Source: a virus. From it: DNA of 32,722 nucleotides. The notes beneath the pieces are model-generated. The model was given only the letters and a program-made list of their open reading frames with translations. It did not search any database and was not told the origin of the DNA. The first letter of the stretch is position 1. Each line of letters opens with the position of its first letter. The stretch spans positions 1 through 32,722 of the IMG/VR virus record IMGVR_UViG_3300047550_000959. One strand, written 5' to 3'. Positions 30,105 through 32,722 of the stretch are shown here, piece after piece. The position numbers and the translations under genes are program-made.

Positions 30105-30742
30105 GTCAGTGACGCCGAAACAAATGTCACGGTCAGGGTTGCTGCCGGAACAGCAGGCACGGGCGCTGCTGCGGCAAAGGTTGATATTTGCACAGCCGTG
30201 TTGTCAACGCTGTACATCAATTCAAAATATTGGTCTGTAGACATGTCCAACACAAAATTACCAGAAACAACGGTCTCGGTGGCGGAACTTTGGACAGTTA
30301 CTTTTCTGGCCGAGTTAGGCACATTCACCCCATCCACCCTCGCCCATATATACGCATTTGCCGCTGCTCCTGACGTCAGGTCAAGCTGCAAAGAAAAAGC
30401 AAAGTTATAAACGCCTGCTATATTGGTAATCACTCTTGAAGTGGGGGATCCAATAGTTACTTCGGTACTTAAAACAGTGTTATTAAAAGTCACGCCATAC
30501 GCAGTATTTATGGCAGCGGGTATTTGCGCTGTAGTGGCATTAAAAACACCGAATGGAAACTGTATAAATGACCCCCCAGTACGGGACGTAAAAAGCTCCA
30601 AAAAATTTTGCGACTGGTTGAAGTACAGTCGTAAGGCGTTTGAATATTGTTCTTGGTACTGGGCGTTGTATTCAACCGGCGCGGCAAGAAGCCTCGGCTG
30701 TTGCGGGGGTACAAGTCGTAACGTCTTTGGTGCTGTTGCCAT
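30101..30742 (-). CDS. Probable jelly-roll virion surface protein, 213 residues
   Basis: Starts in a TAATG overlap. The first 50 residues are polar (Gln/Tyr/Leu-rich) and may anchor the protein in the particle. Residues 75-210 are beta-rich with N-I-A-G-V-Y-N-F-A-F-S-L-Q-L and Y-F-E-L-M-Y-S-V-D, the look of C1q/TNF-type jelly-rolls seen in phage spikes and decoration proteins. It may be a head fibre or a receptor-binding accessory protein; the fold call is a composition-based inference. Confidence 0.65.
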   Translation of the reverse strand: MATAPKTLRLVPPQQPRLLAAPVEYNAQYQEQYSNALRLYFNQSQNFLELFTSRTGGSFIQFPFGVFNATTAQIPAAINTAYGVTFNNTVLSTEVTIGSPTSRVITNIAGVYNFAFSLQLDLTSGAAANAYIWARVDGVNVPNSARKVTVQSSATETVVSGNFVLDMSTDQYFELMYSVDNTAVQISTFAAAAPVPAVPAATLTVTFVSASLT

Positions 30743-32722
30743 TAACGTCTACCATCTGGACGAACATCAATCCTAGGCGCGCCAAGCTGCCAAGATACGC
30801 CAAGGCTGTCAGAAATTATTTTGAACGCCATCTGACGACCACGCACGCGAACAAACACCTGCTCCGTAAACTGTTGAACAATGTAATACCGTGTATTCAA
30901 GTAGTTTTGAGCACTTGTTACCGCAGGAGCATTTGCTGTTCCGTAGTTTGTACCGGGGAACTGCCTTGGTCTAACTTCAAAATTTACAGACGGCGCGTTG
31001 ACGGTTGAACTGTCAAACGTGACATCAGGGATGATGCGAGTGACTAGCCCAAAGTTATGCCCGTCACCAATGTCAAAATCAGAAGACTGAACATAAGCAA
31101 CAATAGGGGTAGCTGGGTTAGTTGTTCCATCATCATTACCATTTTCTTGATAAATTAACTTTCCGTTATACCCAGCAGACATTGGTGTTGGACGCAATGG
31201 GCTATCCAACCAATATGTGCGTGGCATTGTTCCGTAATACCAAGTACGTTCAAGGTGATTAAAAATGACATACTTGTCTACTGTGTTTGAGTTAGCAGAA
31301 CAGTAAAACCACCAAACCTCGTTGTACCCCTCATTCGTGCTAGCAAAAAACTGAAACGCTTGACTCAGGTTGATGTCGTCATATACATACTGACGTAAAG
31401 AACATGGCAAAGTTTCCACCCGTCCAGAGTACATATAGAATTTATCCGCGCCCATCCAATAAGTCACGTTGTTTACTGTTGCAACTGCATTAGGACTAGC
31501 AAGAGAAATGTTGTCGCCCATTAATTGGAAACCCCAAACATAAGGCGGCCCAACATACTGCATAGAATAAATAGCTGAGTCAGTAAAAACAAGAATTTCT
31601 TGTCGTGTCTGAATGGCACTAATAATCTGCGACCCGTGGCTTAGTTGATAACTACCAGCTTGATTTGTTGCTAGTGATTGCCATGTTGCTACATCTTCTT
31701 GATCCGACCACGCAATCAGCATAGGGTTTTGCACTAAGTTTTGTGGTGCTGGTAAATTTGGATCATTTGCACCAAACGCAATTACAAATCGCGAAGAATC
31801 TGACACCATCACATAGTTGGCAACAGATGGGCAGTAGTTATCTACAACCAAGGAGCCTGCCTTGGTATTGACTGTTACGCCGGGGCCGAGCCGTTGACCT
31901 CTTGCAAAAACATTAGGCGAAGCCGAGTTCGCCCAATAATAAAGCCCTCCGCCACGCGGATTAAAAACTAAATCTTCGCCGTAGTTTGCTTGACTCCACA
32001 AGCGTAACTGCACACCAATTCCGCCCGCTCCGGGATTGTTAAATGCGGTAAAAGTGGTTGACTGAACAACAGCCGCCCCATTAGGATGGGTAGCCGCAGC
32101 GCCTGAACCAGCGCCACTAAAACCACGAGTGCATCCAGTAAATGTGGTGGGTGTTTTGGATGGGTAGTAAATTGTTTCTGAGCCAATCAATAAATACCCG
32201 GACGACGTAAAAGCAGAAGTATCGTTGACAGTTACGGTTGTGTTGGCAGCCGATAAAGTGCCGCCCGTTATGGCTGTTGTTGCTGTACCTGTAACAATAC
32301 CGCCCCAAGTACCTGTACCCCATCCTGAGAAAGTTGAAAGGGTTTCATTACCTGTTGTAATTTGATATGCCCCAATCACAGAAGGGCCACCGTTACCAAT
32401 GTCACTTGCGTTTGCTGCTACAGAAGTTGTTATGGTGTATCTGTTTGAGCTTATGTAGGAAGTAATCTGAAACTCAGCATTCAAAATTGATGCTGTAATA
32501 TTTCCGCCAAGACTCACCGCCCCGCTAAAGGTTACAAAGTCGCCCGCCTGCGCCCCATGCCCTGTATCAGACACAGTGATGACATTCGATCCGGAATCAG
32601 CATCAAATGTTATTTGCCCTGCGGTAGTTGTTGACCTGATAGGCGTAACGTCATATATGTTTCCGTTAACGCCGTTTTGAATATAGTATTTGAGGTTTGT
32701 ACCAATACCCAACAAGTTGTAG
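30742..32722 (-). CDS. Nozzle-like/stabilisation-type tail protein (5' end outside window)
   Basis: At least 659 residues; the frame is open to the right edge, so the true start lies beyond it. An internal TTG at 32715 is not convincing as a start. The product is beta-rich throughout: Thr/Ser/Gly-rich N-terminal part, then E-D-L-V-F-N-P-R-G-G-G-L-Y-Y-W, A-W-S-D-Q-E-D, T-R-Q-E-I-L-V-F-T-D-S-A and E-V-W-W-F-Y. These regular strands suggest a beta-propeller, as in P22 gp10 or T7 gp12 type nozzle proteins that close the DNA exit. It is followed by the jelly-roll protein gene. Family assignment is by resemblance. Confidence 0.75.
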   Translation of the reverse strand, partial: YNLLGIGTNLKYYIQNGVNGNIYDVTPIRSTTTAGQITFDADSGSNVITVSDTGHGAQAGDFVTFSGAVSLGGNITASILNAEFQITSYISSNRYTITTSVAANASDIGNGGPSVIGAYQITTGNETLSTFSGWGTGTWGGIVTGTATTAITGGTLSAANTTVTVNDTSAFTSSGYLLIGSETIYYPSKTPTTFTGCTRGFSGAGSGAAATHPNGAAVVQSTTFTAFNNPGAGGIGVQLRLWSQANYGEDLVFNPRGGGLYYWANSASPNVFARGQRLGPGVTVNTKAGSLVVDNYCPSVANYVMVSDSSRFVIAFGANDPNLPAPQNLVQNPMLIAWSDQEDVATWQSLATNQAGSYQLSHGSQIISAIQTRQEILVFTDSAIYSMQYVGPPYVWGFQLMGDNISLASPNAVATVNNVTYWMGADKFYMYSGRVETLPCSLRQYVYDDINLSQAFQFFASTNEGYNEVWWFYCSANSNTVDKYVIFNHLERTWYYGTMPRTYWLDSPLRPTPMSAGYNGKLIYQENGNDDGTTNPATPIVAYVQSSDFDIGDGHNFGLVTRIIPDVTFDSSTVNAPSVNFEVRPRQFPGTNYGTANAPAVTSAQNYLNTRYYIVQQFTEQVFVRVRGRQMAFKIISDSLGVSWQLGAPRIDVRPDGRR

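Noticed and set aside
1-32722. tRNA genes, CRISPR arrays, insertion sequences, attachment sites
   Set aside because: I found no cloverleaf-like sequence, regular repeat-spacer array, transposase or integrase gene. A dedicated tRNA search would be needed to be certain.

Overview
This window is part of the genome of a tailed bacteriophage (Caudoviricetes). The virion genes suggest a podovirus-like particle: a nozzle-type protein, small GNAT-like proteins and very large ejection-type proteins. A Gram-negative host is an inference from that architecture. No cellular housekeeping genes, rRNA, tRNA, CRISPR array or integrase were seen. Terminase, portal, major capsid and lysis genes are not in the window and probably lie beyond the right edge.

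Layout. (1) 1-6146, plus strand: tightly packed accessory genes, including a metallopeptidase-like/VWA protein, two adjacent small paralogues, two mid-size unknowns, a VRR-NUC nuclease, single-span membrane microproteins and a DUF3310 protein, closed by a strong intrinsic terminator at 6121-6146. (2) 6193-9146: small genes (a zinc-finger microprotein and a ribbon-helix-helix-like protein) leading to a family A DNA polymerase. (3) 9173-11943: a chain of very small genes, mostly joined by 4-bp ATGA overlaps, then a RecB/Cas4-like nuclease and an HNH-like protein. (4) 12120-15340: SNF2-type helicase, a conserved small protein, a four-cysteine protein that may bind ssDNA, a helix-turn-helix protein and a second terminator. 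(5) 15356-18386: a primase-helicase fusion and a small conserved protein. (6) 18383-32722, minus strand: virion genes running from the cut-off nozzle-like gene at the right edge to a 2237-residue ejection-type protein.

The plus-strand genes supply DNA synthesis (polymerase, primase-helicase, SNF2 helicase, possible ssDNA-binding protein) and nucleases. The minus-strand genes build the tail and the proteins delivered with the DNA. The two blocks converge at 18383-18386, where both stop codons lie in one TTAA.

The least explained signals are a three-copy palindrome in the first 6 kb, two copies of which sit in-frame inside protein linkers between direct repeats 30 bp apart; a duplicated 60-residue gene at 4849 and 9391; a diverged tandem gene pair at 1911-2295; a cassette of cysteine-rich microproteins; and the 2237-residue protein, which has a zincin-type motif and an AT-rich middle.
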